A stretch of 64,000 nucleotides of DNA from an uncultured Roseobacter sp. (GTDB taxonomy: Bacteria; Pseudomonadota; Alphaproteobacteria; Rhodobacterales; Rhodobacteraceae). The stretch lies in contig NZ_CANMNK010000007.1 of NCBI RefSeq assembly GCF_947499265.1, positions 341,664 through 405,663 of the forward strand, written 5' to 3'. Below, in pieces: positions 50,818 through 58,036 of this stretch. The position numbers and the translations under genes are program-made. Under the pieces are notes generated by a model. The model saw nothing but the letters and a program-made list of their open reading frames with translations, had not been told where the DNA came from and made no database searches. Within the stretch, counting starts at the first letter, position 1, and each line of letters opens with the position of its first letter.

Positions 50818-51191
50818 TTCTGAGCACTTTAGCGAAAAAAAAGAATTGACCTAGATTAAACAACGGTGGCGTATAAATGGTTGGCTTCGAACGTTCATCC
50901 GGGCCATCGTTATGAGCTCGCAGTTTCGCTTCTTCGCAGCTGAGAGCTTTATCCCTATACACAGAACGCTTCCTAATCGCTCCAACAGCGCTTTAAACAA
51001 ACTCGAGACACTAAAACGCTTTGTCGAATGCGGACATTGGCGCAATTGTAAAGAGCGGTAGGTTGTCCGCATAACGGCCGCGGCTCTTCTCCACTGGAAC
51101 CTCCGGTTGCGCAAATACTTCGACCACCCTCGAAGCAATCTGACGCAGCCTTCTGCCATTATTATAAAAACAGCGAGAATGGGTTCCGAAG
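50818..51191. other. Intergenic stretch, no supported gene
   Basis: 374 bases between divergent genes. Open frames on the minus strand across 50851-51312 have no ribosome-binding site and Arg/Ser-rich shadow composition. A TTGACC at 50846 and TATAAA at 50872 are 20 bases apart, too far for a normal promoter. Confidence 0.5.
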
Positions 51192-51857
51192 ATGCTATTG
51201 AACTATCTCTACAATCACTTTCTGGAAGAACATGACTTCGCCCAGACGTGCGACTTGTCCTTGTCGGATCTATGCCAACTCGTTGAAAGGCGCGTTTTCC
51301 CGGGGCCGTCATACGTCTATGGCGCTTCAGGGCGGTCTGCGTCGTTCGTCAGCGATGCCGCCGATGACACGACATATCGGTTCCACCTGAAAGGGTACGA
51401 GGCATGGATTGAAGCCATCCAGCGGTTCGGTCTCGATACCGAGGAACGGGCGCGGACGCATTTCTTCGATCGATACAATGCCTCCCGTTCGGCGTTCTTG
51501 TCGAGCGACCTTGGCAAAGCTTTGACTGATGTTGCGCCAACTGTGACGAAGCAATTCGATGCCGATCATGCTAATGCGACCTGGAGCCATTTTCTGAACG
51601 GCGTCTACGGCGTTTGCACGCGAGACGGTCTACCGGAGTCGGTCTTTCTGAAACAATCGGGTGTGATGTTCATCGAAGCGATGATTCAGCAGACCGCTGA
51701 GAAGATAGGTCAGATTGACCTCGGCCTCCTGGGCCGCGCAGTCGATTTCCTCGATAAGGTCGAAGCCGAGTTTGCGCCTCATGAGGTTGAAGCGTCCTCA
51801 CGAAAGCGCTGTATCATTGACGTGCGCAAGAAATATCTCGGAGGTCTCGCGGGATGA
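51192..51857 (+). CDS. DUF6058-like protein of unknown function
   Basis: 221 residues. The start MLLNYLYNHFLEEHDFAQTC followed by LVERRVFPGPSYVYG resembles DUF6058 proteins, where a short helix-turn-helix-like N-terminus precedes an all-helical part. The rest contains TWSHFLNGVYGVCTRDGLPE and RKRCIIDVRKKYL. Function is not established. The ATG of a truncated ArsR-like gene overlaps its stop by four bases, so the two once formed a coupled operon. Confidence 0.6.
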   Translation: MLLNYLYNHFLEEHDFAQTCDLSLSDLCQLVERRVFPGPSYVYGASGRSASFVSDAADDTTYRFHLKGYEAWIEAIQRFGLDTEERARTHFFDRYNASRSAFLSSDLGKALTDVAPTVTKQFDADHANATWSHFLNGVYGVCTRDGLPESVFLKQSGVMFIEAMIQQTAEKIGQIDLGLLGRAVDFLDKVEAEFAPHEVEASSRKRCIIDVRKKYLGGLAG

Positions 51858-51950
51858 TTGCAAGGCCTGACATCGCACATGTCGCCACACTGATCGGTGA
51901 TCCTAGCCAAGGTCGGCTTTGGGCCGTCCTCATCGGTGGCCGCAAGCTTC
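51854..51950 (+). pseudogene. ArsR-type regulator, N-terminal fragment
   Basis: The frame MIARPDIAHVATLIGDPSQG followed by LWAVLIGG matches the first helices of ArsR-family winged-helix repressors (typical: PDIA.IAALIGDPAR...L.ALM.G). It is cut off at about 51945 where insertion-sequence material begins. CCGCAAGCTTC occurs at both 51942-51952 and 51990-52000, at the broken edge and inside the IS piece, which may reflect the rearrangement. Confidence 0.65.
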
Positions 51951-51986
51951 GCTGCCTATGTGCCGCGACGCGTCCGAGGTCCGCAG

Positions 51987-52340
51987 TGATCCGCAAGCTT
52001 CCATGCCGATGAGACAGGGCTCAAGGTTCTTGAAGAAGTCCAAGAGCTGTGAACGCCTGAGTGACTTGTTGAACGCAACGGTCCCATCTTCTGTGATCCC
52101 GTGCATCTGAAAGATGTTCTTGGCCAGATCTAGGCCGACTTTTGTAACCTGCATTGGGTGGCTGCTTTCCTAGCAGTGATAGACAACTGCAGTATGGCGC
52201 ATTGTGACGCCGGGGGAACAGGAGCCATCCACCCCATCCGCAATGCAGGCTGCAAGCGTAGCATCTTGACCGGCCGGTGAATGGCAGGAATGGGCCGTCG
52301 TTCTCCAAGCCATTTGGGCCTATGGGTCAGATGCAGTATT
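51987..52340 (-). mobile_element. IS110-family remnant (5' leader and first ~55 codons)
   Basis: On the minus strand, an ATG at 52154 opens MQVTKVGLDLAKNIFQMHGI, then LEPCLIGMEACG. This is the N-terminus of an IS110-type transposase, including the first catalytic Asp (GLDLAK) and the Glu of GMEAC of its RuvC-like DEDD site. The remaining ~280 residues are missing. The leader upstream to about 52340 looks like IS non-coding sequence. Confidence 0.8.
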
Positions 52341-52452
52341 TGCTCCAACGACGGCTGCGACCGCATACGAACGTATTTCGCAGACGGACGCTAGTGCCAA
52401 ACTTGGGTGTTTCGAATAGCTAACGCGACTGCGACAAGTGAGATACCGCTCG

Positions 52453-52881
52453 TCAGCACACGAAGCCAGTTCCATTTCTGCCAGTCACGCTGTAGCTGGC
52501 CCAAAGATCGGCAAGATCGGCTTGGTCAGGTGTGATCGTTAGCCCATCCAAGATCTGGTTGAGCGGCACATTAAAGAGGACAGTTACGACCATCATCGCA
52601 CTCCATCCTGCCATACCAAGGACAAGCCAGTTCCGGACCGGCCGATCCTTCCAGTAGAGTGCGATACAGGCAAGAAGGGCAATCGGCGTGCCCAACAGGG
52701 CCACGAACCAAAGCGATTGTTGGGTGGCTCGTCCGATGTCCTGGTTTGCCGTGATCGCGGCATAGGGTTCGGTCAAATCAAGCCCCGGCATGATCGCAAC
52801 CGACATGGTGAAGTAGAAGCCGAAAAGAGCTCCAGCGCCGAGAATCGCGGCCATCAAGATCGCCAGTTTTAGGTCTGTCAT
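52453..52881 (-). CDS. DUF1772 (anthrone-oxygenase-like) membrane protein, frameshifted C-terminus
   Basis: 142 residues in the open frame, with four expected helices of which the last is lost. After LADLWASYSVT the frame reads GRNGTGFVC and stops. One extra base after GTGAC at about 52485 would instead give WQKWNWLRVLTSGISLVAVA and a stop at 52391-52393, restoring the family's usual end. So either a one-base deletion truncated the protein or there is a sequence error. It is transcribed convergently toward the IS remnant, just after the MarR gene. Confidence 0.75.
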   Translation of the reverse strand: MTDLKLAILMAAILGAGALFGFYFTMSVAIMPGLDLTEPYAAITANQDIGRATQQSLWFVALLGTPIALLACIALYWKDRPVRNWLVLGMAGWSAMMVVTVLFNVPLNQILDGLTITPDQADLADLWASYSVTGRNGTGFVC

Positions 52882-52890
52882 TGTGCCCTC

Positions 52891-53337
52891 TTAGCTTCGG
52901 GCAACACCTGCGACTTTTTGCAAGAGAGCGATTGCCGTCTGACGTTCTTTGGCACTCAAGTCCCCAAGAACATCGTCATTCACGGCGCGCACGATAGCTG
53001 GAAGCTCCTCAGCCTTTGCTCTGCCCTGATCAGTCAGGAAGACCAGAAAAGACCGGCGACTGTCAGGATCAGGACGACGTTCGGCAAGTCCAGCATCGAC
53101 TAACGCATCGACGTTGCGACTGGTGAAATACTCAGGAAAATTAAGCCGTTGGCCGATCTCACGCTGGTTGATCCCGTCCTGTTGACCGAGCATCATCAGA
53201 TTGGCGAAGATTTTGATATCTACGCCGATTTTCTCAAGTTCGACCTTCATCTTTGCGTCCAGCGTCCGAGCAATGGTCTGGATCAGAAAGCCAAAGCTCT
53301 CTTCGCGCCGATGATCCTTCAATTCAATCTGAGTCAT
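52891..53337 (-). CDS. MarR-family transcriptional regulator
   Basis: 148 residues from MTQIELKDHRREE; the 24-residue upstream extension runs through the operator region and is unlikely. The winged helix covers about 40-115 with INQREIGQRLNFPEYFTSRN and the wing AERRPDPDSRRSFLVFLTDQ. MarR proteins are dimeric repressors responding to small molecules or oxidation. It is divergent from the EF-hand gene; palindromes lie between them. DUF1772 follows 9 bases downstream. Confidence 0.88.
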   Translation of the reverse strand: MTQIELKDHRREESFGFLIQTIARTLDAKMKVELEKIGVDIKIFANLMMLGQQDGINQREIGQRLNFPEYFTSRNVDALVDAGLAERRPDPDSRRSFLVFLTDQGRAKAEELPAIVRAVNDDVLGDLSAKERQTAIALLQKVAGVARS

Positions 53338-53374
53338 CAGGAAGCATCCCCTGACCATCGGCATAGCTCCAATG

Positions 53375-53428
53375 CTTGCAGTGTGCAAGTGTTGCGGTTG
53401 TTTTAGCATTTACAAGTCTTACAAATGC
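53375..53428. promoter_or_regulatory. Palindromic operator candidates between MarR and EF-hand genes
   Basis: CTTGCA-GTG-TGCAAG (53375-53389) is a perfect palindrome. GCATTTACAAG-T-CTTACAAATGC (53406-53428) is a longer imperfect one. The half-site TGCAAGT also recurs singly at about 53426 and 53441. Sites of this size in the divergent region of a marR gene are probable binding sites for its product. Confidence 0.6.
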
Positions 53429-53493
53429 AAGTATCGCATATGCAAGTCAAAACAGTGATTTCGACTCACCACCTAACCAACGGAGATCAAACA

Positions 53494-53994
53494 ATGCTCG
53501 CCACCCGTAAAATCCTCGCTTGTTCACTCACAGCATTGATCGTTTTGGGAACACCGGTAACGGCCCAAGAAGAGAACGAGGGCCGCCGCCTCGCGCAGAT
53601 GGCTTTCGCATCACTCGACCGGGCCGACCGTGGTTTTATCGACCAGGGCGAATTCTCGAATTTCGGTAGCGATGTTTTTGTTTCCATGGACAGTGATCAG
53701 GACAATCGGCTCTCGCTTGGCGAGTTTCTGTCCTGGGATTACGGGATGGAACCTTTGGCGCGCGAAGCGGGCCGCGAGGATGCCTATGAAACGGCGCTTC
53801 GGGTTGTTTTCGCTTTCTGGGACCGCGATGGCGACGGCGCGATTTCACCCCGTGAACATCGTCTCTCGCTTGGGGCGGATTTTCAACGCGCAGACGCGGA
53901 TAACGATGCGGTCCTGACAGAAGACGAGTTCACTTCGGGCTTCTCGGTCATGGTCGCGCTCCGTGCTGCCATCAATCCTGCATCTGTCGAATAA
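53494..53994 (+). CDS. Secreted EF-hand calcium-binding protein
   Basis: 166 residues from the ATG at 53494 with CGGAGA upstream. Residues 1-25 form a signal peptide ending VTAQEE. Four EF-hand loops follow: DRADRGFIDQGE, DSDQDNRLSLGE, DRDGDGAISPRE and DADNDAVLTEDE. The first is weak and the next three keep the 1-3-5-12 acidic pattern. It should bind calcium in the periplasm. It is 28 bases upstream of the flavoprotein gene and presumably co-transcribed. Confidence 0.85.
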   Translation: MLATRKILACSLTALIVLGTPVTAQEENEGRRLAQMAFASLDRADRGFIDQGEFSNFGSDVFVSMDSDQDNRLSLGEFLSWDYGMEPLAREAGREDAYETALRVVFAFWDRDGDGAISPREHRLSLGADFQRADADNDAVLTEDEFTSGFSVMVALRAAINPASVE

Positions 53995-54022
53995 CGCCAG
54001 CACCATTATGGAGGGAGCAGCT

Positions 54023-55282
54023 ATGCTTCAGAAAAAGGGCATCTTTGCCATTGTCGGACTGGTTTTGGTCTTTGCAGTGGTTCATCTTGCACTTCCACCG
54101 GAACAGCATGGTCCGCGCACGACAGGTACGGTGATGCTTGGTGGCATCGCGTTCCTCTTGATGACAAGTTCGATCATCCTGTCTACGCGCTTGGAGGTGT
54201 TTGAAGACTGGTTTGGCGGTCTCGACCGCATGTATCAGGTTCATCGCGTTGCAGGCGTCTTTGCGGCTCTCACAGCTCTTGTTCATTTCTTCGGCGTTCC
54301 AAAGGAATTGCCTGAGGGGGTGGACCCGGTAGCGAATGCGATCTTCCCATCCGGGCCTCTAGGTATGCTGGGTCTGATTTTTCTTGTGATCGGCCTTTTT
54401 ATCGCTCTTAACCGGAAAATCCGGTACTCGCGCTGGCGTCCAACACACAAGGTCATGGGACTGGTCTACTTTCTGATCATCGGCCACTTCATGACGGCGC
54501 CGGGCATCTTCTTTGAACGGTTCAGTGCCTCGGGGATCATCCTGATCATCGCTGCCGCGGTCGGTTTGGTCGCGTTGTTTTACTCGGTCTTTGGCATGAA
54601 CAAGCGCACGGCACTGCCGTTTGAGATTGAGGCGGTCAACGCGCTCGAACGCGCCACAGAGGTGGTGCTGAAACCCGTCGGTAAGATGCTCGACTTCAAG
54701 CCCGGCCAGTTCGCCTTTGTGGAAGTTGAAGGCAAGGGCTGGAACGAGACACACCCGTTTACAATTTCTAGCGCACCGGGCGAAGACAAACTGCGCTTCA
54801 CCATGAAGGTGCTGGGCGACTGGACCAGAAAGGTCCGCGAAGAATTGCAACCTGGTGGTAAGGTACAGGTGCGTGGCCCTTATGGGCGATTTGATGCGAG
54901 CCACGCCGGGAAAAAACAAATCTGGTTGGCGGGTGGCATCGGCCTGACGCCGTTCCTGTCCAAGCTGCGTTCGATGGCAAAAGGCGACGATCGTCAAATC
55001 CATCTGGTCTACGCAGCCCGCGAAGAACAGGATGCGATCTTTCTGGAAGAGCTGAAAGACCGTGCCGCTGAGCTTGGCAATGTGACCATCGTGCCGCTCT
55101 TCTCTGATGAAGGCAATTTCGCCCGTGTCGATATGATGAAGGTGAAACTGCCCGACCCGCTGGGCACTTACGATTACTTCATGTGCGGTCCAAAGCCGAT
55201 GGTCGATGGGATTATGAAAGACCTTCGATCCGAGGGCGTGTCGCGCAGTCAAATTCACACAGAGGCTTTCGAGTTCCGCTGA
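54023..55282 (+). CDS. Membrane ferric-reductase-like flavoprotein
   Basis: 419 residues from the ATG at 54023, with GGAGGG ten bases upstream. Six hydrophobic helices fill residues 1-200; histidines in YQVHRVAG, ALVHFFG, THKVMG and IIGHFM are placed like the haem ligands of ferric reductase/YedZ-type domains. An FAD-binding barrel (HPFTISSAPG) and an NAD(P) domain (WLAGGIGLTPFLSKLR, FMCGPKPM) follow. It should pass electrons from NAD(P)H through FAD and haem across the membrane. Confidence 0.87.
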   Translation: MLQKKGIFAIVGLVLVFAVVHLALPPEQHGPRTTGTVMLGGIAFLLMTSSIILSTRLEVFEDWFGGLDRMYQVHRVAGVFAALTALVHFFGVPKELPEGVDPVANAIFPSGPLGMLGLIFLVIGLFIALNRKIRYSRWRPTHKVMGLVYFLIIGHFMTAPGIFFERFSASGIILIIAAAVGLVALFYSVFGMNKRTALPFEIEAVNALERATEVVLKPVGKMLDFKPGQFAFVEVEGKGWNETHPFTISSAPGEDKLRFTMKVLGDWTRKVREELQPGGKVQVRGPYGRFDASHAGKKQIWLAGGIGLTPFLSKLRSMAKGDDRQIHLVYAAREEQDAIFLEELKDRAAELGNVTIVPLFSDEGNFARVDMMKVKLPDPLGTYDYFMCGPKPMVDGIMKDLRSEGVSRSQIHTEAFEFR

Positions 55283-55327
55283 GCCCGCCTTTTGGCGGCT
55301 CGGCGCAGCCCGGGCGGGAGGTGCCTA

Positions 55328-55774
55328 ATGCTTGATATCCTGATTATCCTGAACCTAACGATCATGGGGGCGGTCTACGGCTATGCGGTTGCGGCCTCTG
55401 CGGTCGCCTATCCGGCCATGATGGCAACAAGCCGGGCCACGGCGGTGGAATTCTTCGCCCCGTTCTTCCACAAGTCAGCCCATATGCAGCTCGTTCTGTC
55501 ACTGATCGTGCTTGGCCTGAGCCTTGTCATATCACTGATGGGAGGTGGCTGGCTTTGGTTGATCGGTGGCGTCGTATTGCAGGTCAGCGGTCCCTACACG
55601 ATCAAAATCCTGATGCCAGTGAACAACCGCATCATGGCCGAAGGCGCAGACATTAACTCTGATCAGATGACCAAAGACTTGGGAAGTTGGGGCCGCTTGC
55701 ACTTCCCACGCACGGTTCTGGCCACGCTCATCTTCGTTCTATTCGCATACCTCGCAGTATTAGGAGGGGCATGA
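55328..55774 (+). CDS. DUF1772-like membrane protein
   Basis: 148 residues from the ATG at 55328 with GGGAGG before it. Four helices; MPVNNRIMAEG is the conserved loop of this family (PVN.....). It is related in type to the protein at 52453-52881. It lies 45 bases after the flavoprotein gene and appears to belong to the same transcript. Function is unknown. Confidence 0.75.
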   Translation: MLDILIILNLTIMGAVYGYAVAASAVAYPAMMATSRATAVEFFAPFFHKSAHMQLVLSLIVLGLSLVISLMGGGWLWLIGGVVLQVSGPYTIKILMPVNNRIMAEGADINSDQMTKDLGSWGRLHFPRTVLATLIFVLFAYLAVLGGA

Positions 55775-56173
55775 GATGGGCGCGCCAAGAGCTTCGTTTG
55801 TGAAACGCGCACGGATGTCGGCGGGTGCCGATCCGTATCTCTTTTGGGGCAGGGGGGATCTTAGGGGCCATTGGTCTCTTTCTTGGACCACTTTACGTCC
55901 CAATCTTTGTCGTGATGGCCCTCGCGGCACCGCTGCTACAGCTGGCGCGGTACGGCACCCGGTGTCATCGGTGAGGCGTTGGGCGAGGAAAACGGTGACA
56001 CCTTCAACTGGCGTTACCTGATAGATCTGCCCGTACCCAACGGCACCTTGCAGGTCCAGTTCGATGACTGGATGTGGAAACTCAGCGAAACGCGCGTGCT
56101 GAACCGGGCCTATATGAAGAAATATGGTTTGGACATCGGCGAAGTGATCATCACGTTCGAAAAACAGCCCTGA
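55771..56173 (+). pseudogene. Degraded downstream gene with DUF3833-like C-terminus
   Basis: An ATG at 55771 overlaps the previous stop but meets TGA after ten codons. Past it, the same frame reads ILGAIGLFLGPLYVPIFVVM, a membrane helix. In another frame, from about 55960, VIGEALGEENGDTFNWRYLI and QVQFDDWMWKLSETRVLNRA and GEVIITFEKQP match the C-terminal half of DUF3833 lipocalin-like proteins. The start of DUF3833 is missing. The segment seems to be two joined gene remnants. Confidence 0.55.
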
Positions 56174-56181
56174 CGCGTCGT

Positions 56182-56418
56182 TCAGGGATCGGTGTCAGTG
56201 TCTGGCACCGGATCATACCCATCGCGGCCCCAAGGATGGCAGCGGGAGAGGCGTCTTAGCGTCAAAAGCCCACCCTTGATACCACCATGCTTTTGCAGCG
56301 CCTCAAGCGCATAGGCGCTACAGGTTGGCTGATATCGGCAGTTGTGCCCGACCCAGGGGCTGAAGAGCAGGCGATACGCGTAAATGGGAAGTGACAGAAC
56401 GCGGGCGAGGGGTGTCAT
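56182..56418 (-). CDS. yidD: Membrane protein insertion efficiency factor YidD
   Basis: 78 residues. The family signature YRLLFSPWVGHNCRYQPTCS followed by YALEALQKHG is complete. It is a small inner-membrane-associated helper of YidC/Sec insertion. It overlaps rnpA by four bases. In most bacteria yidC is the next gene; here it is not. Confidence 0.93.
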   Translation of the reverse strand: MTPLARVLSLPIYAYRLLFSPWVGHNCRYQPTCSAYALEALQKHGGIKGGLLTLRRLSRCHPWGRDGYDPVPDTDTDP

Positions 56419-56828
56419 CCGGCTTTGCTGTGCAAATTGTGCACCGCACCCAGCAAGTCGGCCTGCAACTGCGCGAAGGGCAGCTTGTCGGTCATCTCAT
56501 GCCTGCCGATCAGAACGTAATCCATGCCGTCGCGCCCATGGCGACCAAGCACCAGCCGTGCAATTTCGCGCAACCGCCGTTTGGCGCGATTACGCGCGAC
56601 CGCGTTGCCGACCTTTTTGGAACAGGTGAAGCCGACCCGGATGCCCGTCGCCTCGCCAATGGGCCGCCGTCGCATTTGCAGAATGAAACCGGGGGTGGCG
56701 ACGCGAGACGCCCGTGCGGCGCGTTGAAAGTCCGCGCGTTTGGTCAATGTGCTCAAACGCAAAGAAACCGCCGCAAGGGGGTCTCCTGAGGCAATGGTGC
56801 CTGACGGAGAAGCTTGCGGCGGTGTCAT
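56415..56828 (-). CDS. rnpA: Ribonuclease P protein component
   Basis: 137 residues. The RNA-binding RNR region reads FTCSKKVGNAVARNRAKRRL, with the expected basic helix. It helps the RNase P RNA mature tRNA 5' ends. A non-conserved N-terminus of about 20 residues precedes the core; a start further in is possible. It is between rpmH and yidD in the usual order. Confidence 0.93.
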   Translation of the reverse strand: MTPPQASPSGTIASGDPLAAVSLRLSTLTKRADFQRAARASRVATPGFILQMRRRPIGEATGIRVGFTCSKKVGNAVARNRAKRRLREIARLVLGRHGRDGMDYVLIGRHEMTDKLPFAQLQADLLGAVHNLHSKAG

Positions 56829-56854
56829 GTCTTTGGACCTTGCCTGTGGCGCCT

Positions 56855-56989
56855 TTACGCGCTCAGCGACTTCCGGCCTTGGGCGCGGCGCGCGTTGATG
56901 ATCTTGCGACCGGCTTTGGTCGCCATGCGCGCGCGGAAACCGTGGCGCCGTTTGCGCACGAGGTTCGAGGGTTGAAAGGTGCGTTTCAT
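56855..56989 (-). CDS. rpmH: 50S ribosomal protein L34
   Basis: 44 residues, [20 protein letters not shown] and ending GRKSLSA, the standard protein. The in-frame upstream extension is rejected. It heads the rpmH-rnpA-yidD operon on the minus strand. Confidence 0.95.
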   Translation of the reverse strand: MKRTFQPSNLVRKRRHGFRARMATKAGRKIINARRAQGRKSLSA

Positions 56990-57298
56990 CGCTCCGTCTC
57001 CATGTCTGCTGACGCGCTGCGCGGAATCGCTGCCCATCAGGTGTTATTCGAAGCCCGTGCCCTAATATGCTCTCGCGCCCAAGTCAAACCCTGTGGCCGC
57101 AATATTACGAAAGATTGCAATATTTTCCGGCTGGGTTCTCGGCAAATCGTCAACTTGTTTCAATTACCCACACTTTCGGATGTCTGTGGCGGTCAATCTG
57201 TCACGCTGGATCAAGCGCCCGTGATAGCCCTATCGAAGCCTGCCCAAAACAGTCATCTACCATTGGAATTGAAACCCGCGCCCCGAAAGGACAGAGTA
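56990..57298. other. Divergent intergenic region between rpmH and the TVP38 gene
   Basis: 309 bases with promoters presumably for both directions. No cluster of DnaA boxes (TTATCCACA-type) was seen, so it does not look like a replication origin despite the rpmH neighbourhood. No small gene is supported. Confidence 0.5.
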
Positions 57299-58036
57299 AT
57301 GTCAGATATGACGCAAGACGCAAAACCCGGCCTGATGCGCAATCTGCCCCTGATCATCATCTTGGCCGTGGCCGTGCTGGGTGCGTTTACGCTGCGCGAT
57401 TACCTCAGTTTCGACGCGCTGCGCGACAATCGGGAAGCGCTGATTGCCTTTCGCGACGGACACTACCTGCTGACTGTCCTTGGTTTTGTGATTGCCTATG
57501 TGGTGATTGTCGGGTTTTCCCTGCCGGGCGCCTTGATCGCAACGCTCACTGGCGGTTTCCTCTTTGGAACGCTGGCGGGGTCCTTGTTCAGCGTCACGGG
57601 TGCCACGTTGGGGGCGACGATCATCTTTCTGGCCGCGCGCCACGGCCTGGGTGAAAAGCTGAAAGAACGAATGGACGCCTCCCAGGGGGCCATCAACAAG
57701 ATCAAGAAGGGCCTCGATGAAAACCAATGGTCCATGTTGTTTTTCATTCGCCTGGTGCCCGCGGTGCCATTTTTTGTTGCCAATCTGATCCCGGCCTTTT
57801 TGGCAGTGCCGCTTTATCGCTTTTTCGTCTCCACCTTTTTGGGGATCATTCCGGGGTCTTTGGTCTATTCCTCGGTGGGCGCAGGGCTTGGTGAGGTCTT
57901 CGAGCGTGGAGAGACCCCGAATTTCGGCCTGATCTTTGAACCCCACATCTTGCTGCCGATCCTGGGGTTGAGCGCGCTTTCCCTGCTGCCCGTGATCGTC
58001 AAAGCTGTGACCGGCAAGAAAGACCTGAGCAAGTGA
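57299..58036 (+). CDS. TVP38/TMEM64 (VTT-domain) membrane protein
   Basis: 245 residues from the ATG at 57299, with AAAGGA upstream; long upstream frames are shadows. About six helices. Family blocks are LPGALIATLTGGFLFGTLAG, GATIIFLAARHGLG, and FFIRLVPAVPFFVANLIPAF. The family belongs to the DedA/VTT group of lipid or ion transporters. It overlaps the flavoprotein gene by four bases, an arrangement often seen for these two families. Confidence 0.88.
   Translation: MSDMTQDAKPGLMRNLPLIIILAVAVLGAFTLRDYLSFDALRDNREALIAFRDGHYLLTVLGFVIAYVVIVGFSLPGALIATLTGGFLFGTLAGSLFSVTGATLGATIIFLAARHGLGEKLKERMDASQGAINKIKKGLDENQWSMLFFIRLVPAVPFFVANLIPAFLAVPLYRFFVSTFLGIIPGSLVYSSVGAGLGEVFERGETPNFGLIFEPHILLPILGLSALSLLPVIVKAVTGKKDLSK

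Noticed and set aside
50851..51312. 153-residue minus-strand frame
   Set aside because: Arg/Ser-rich, overlaps the start of the DUF6058-like gene and has no start signal.
56990..57298. Possible replication origin beside rpmH
   Set aside because: No DnaA-box cluster, AT-rich unwinding region or dnaA/dnaN/parAB neighbours are visible.
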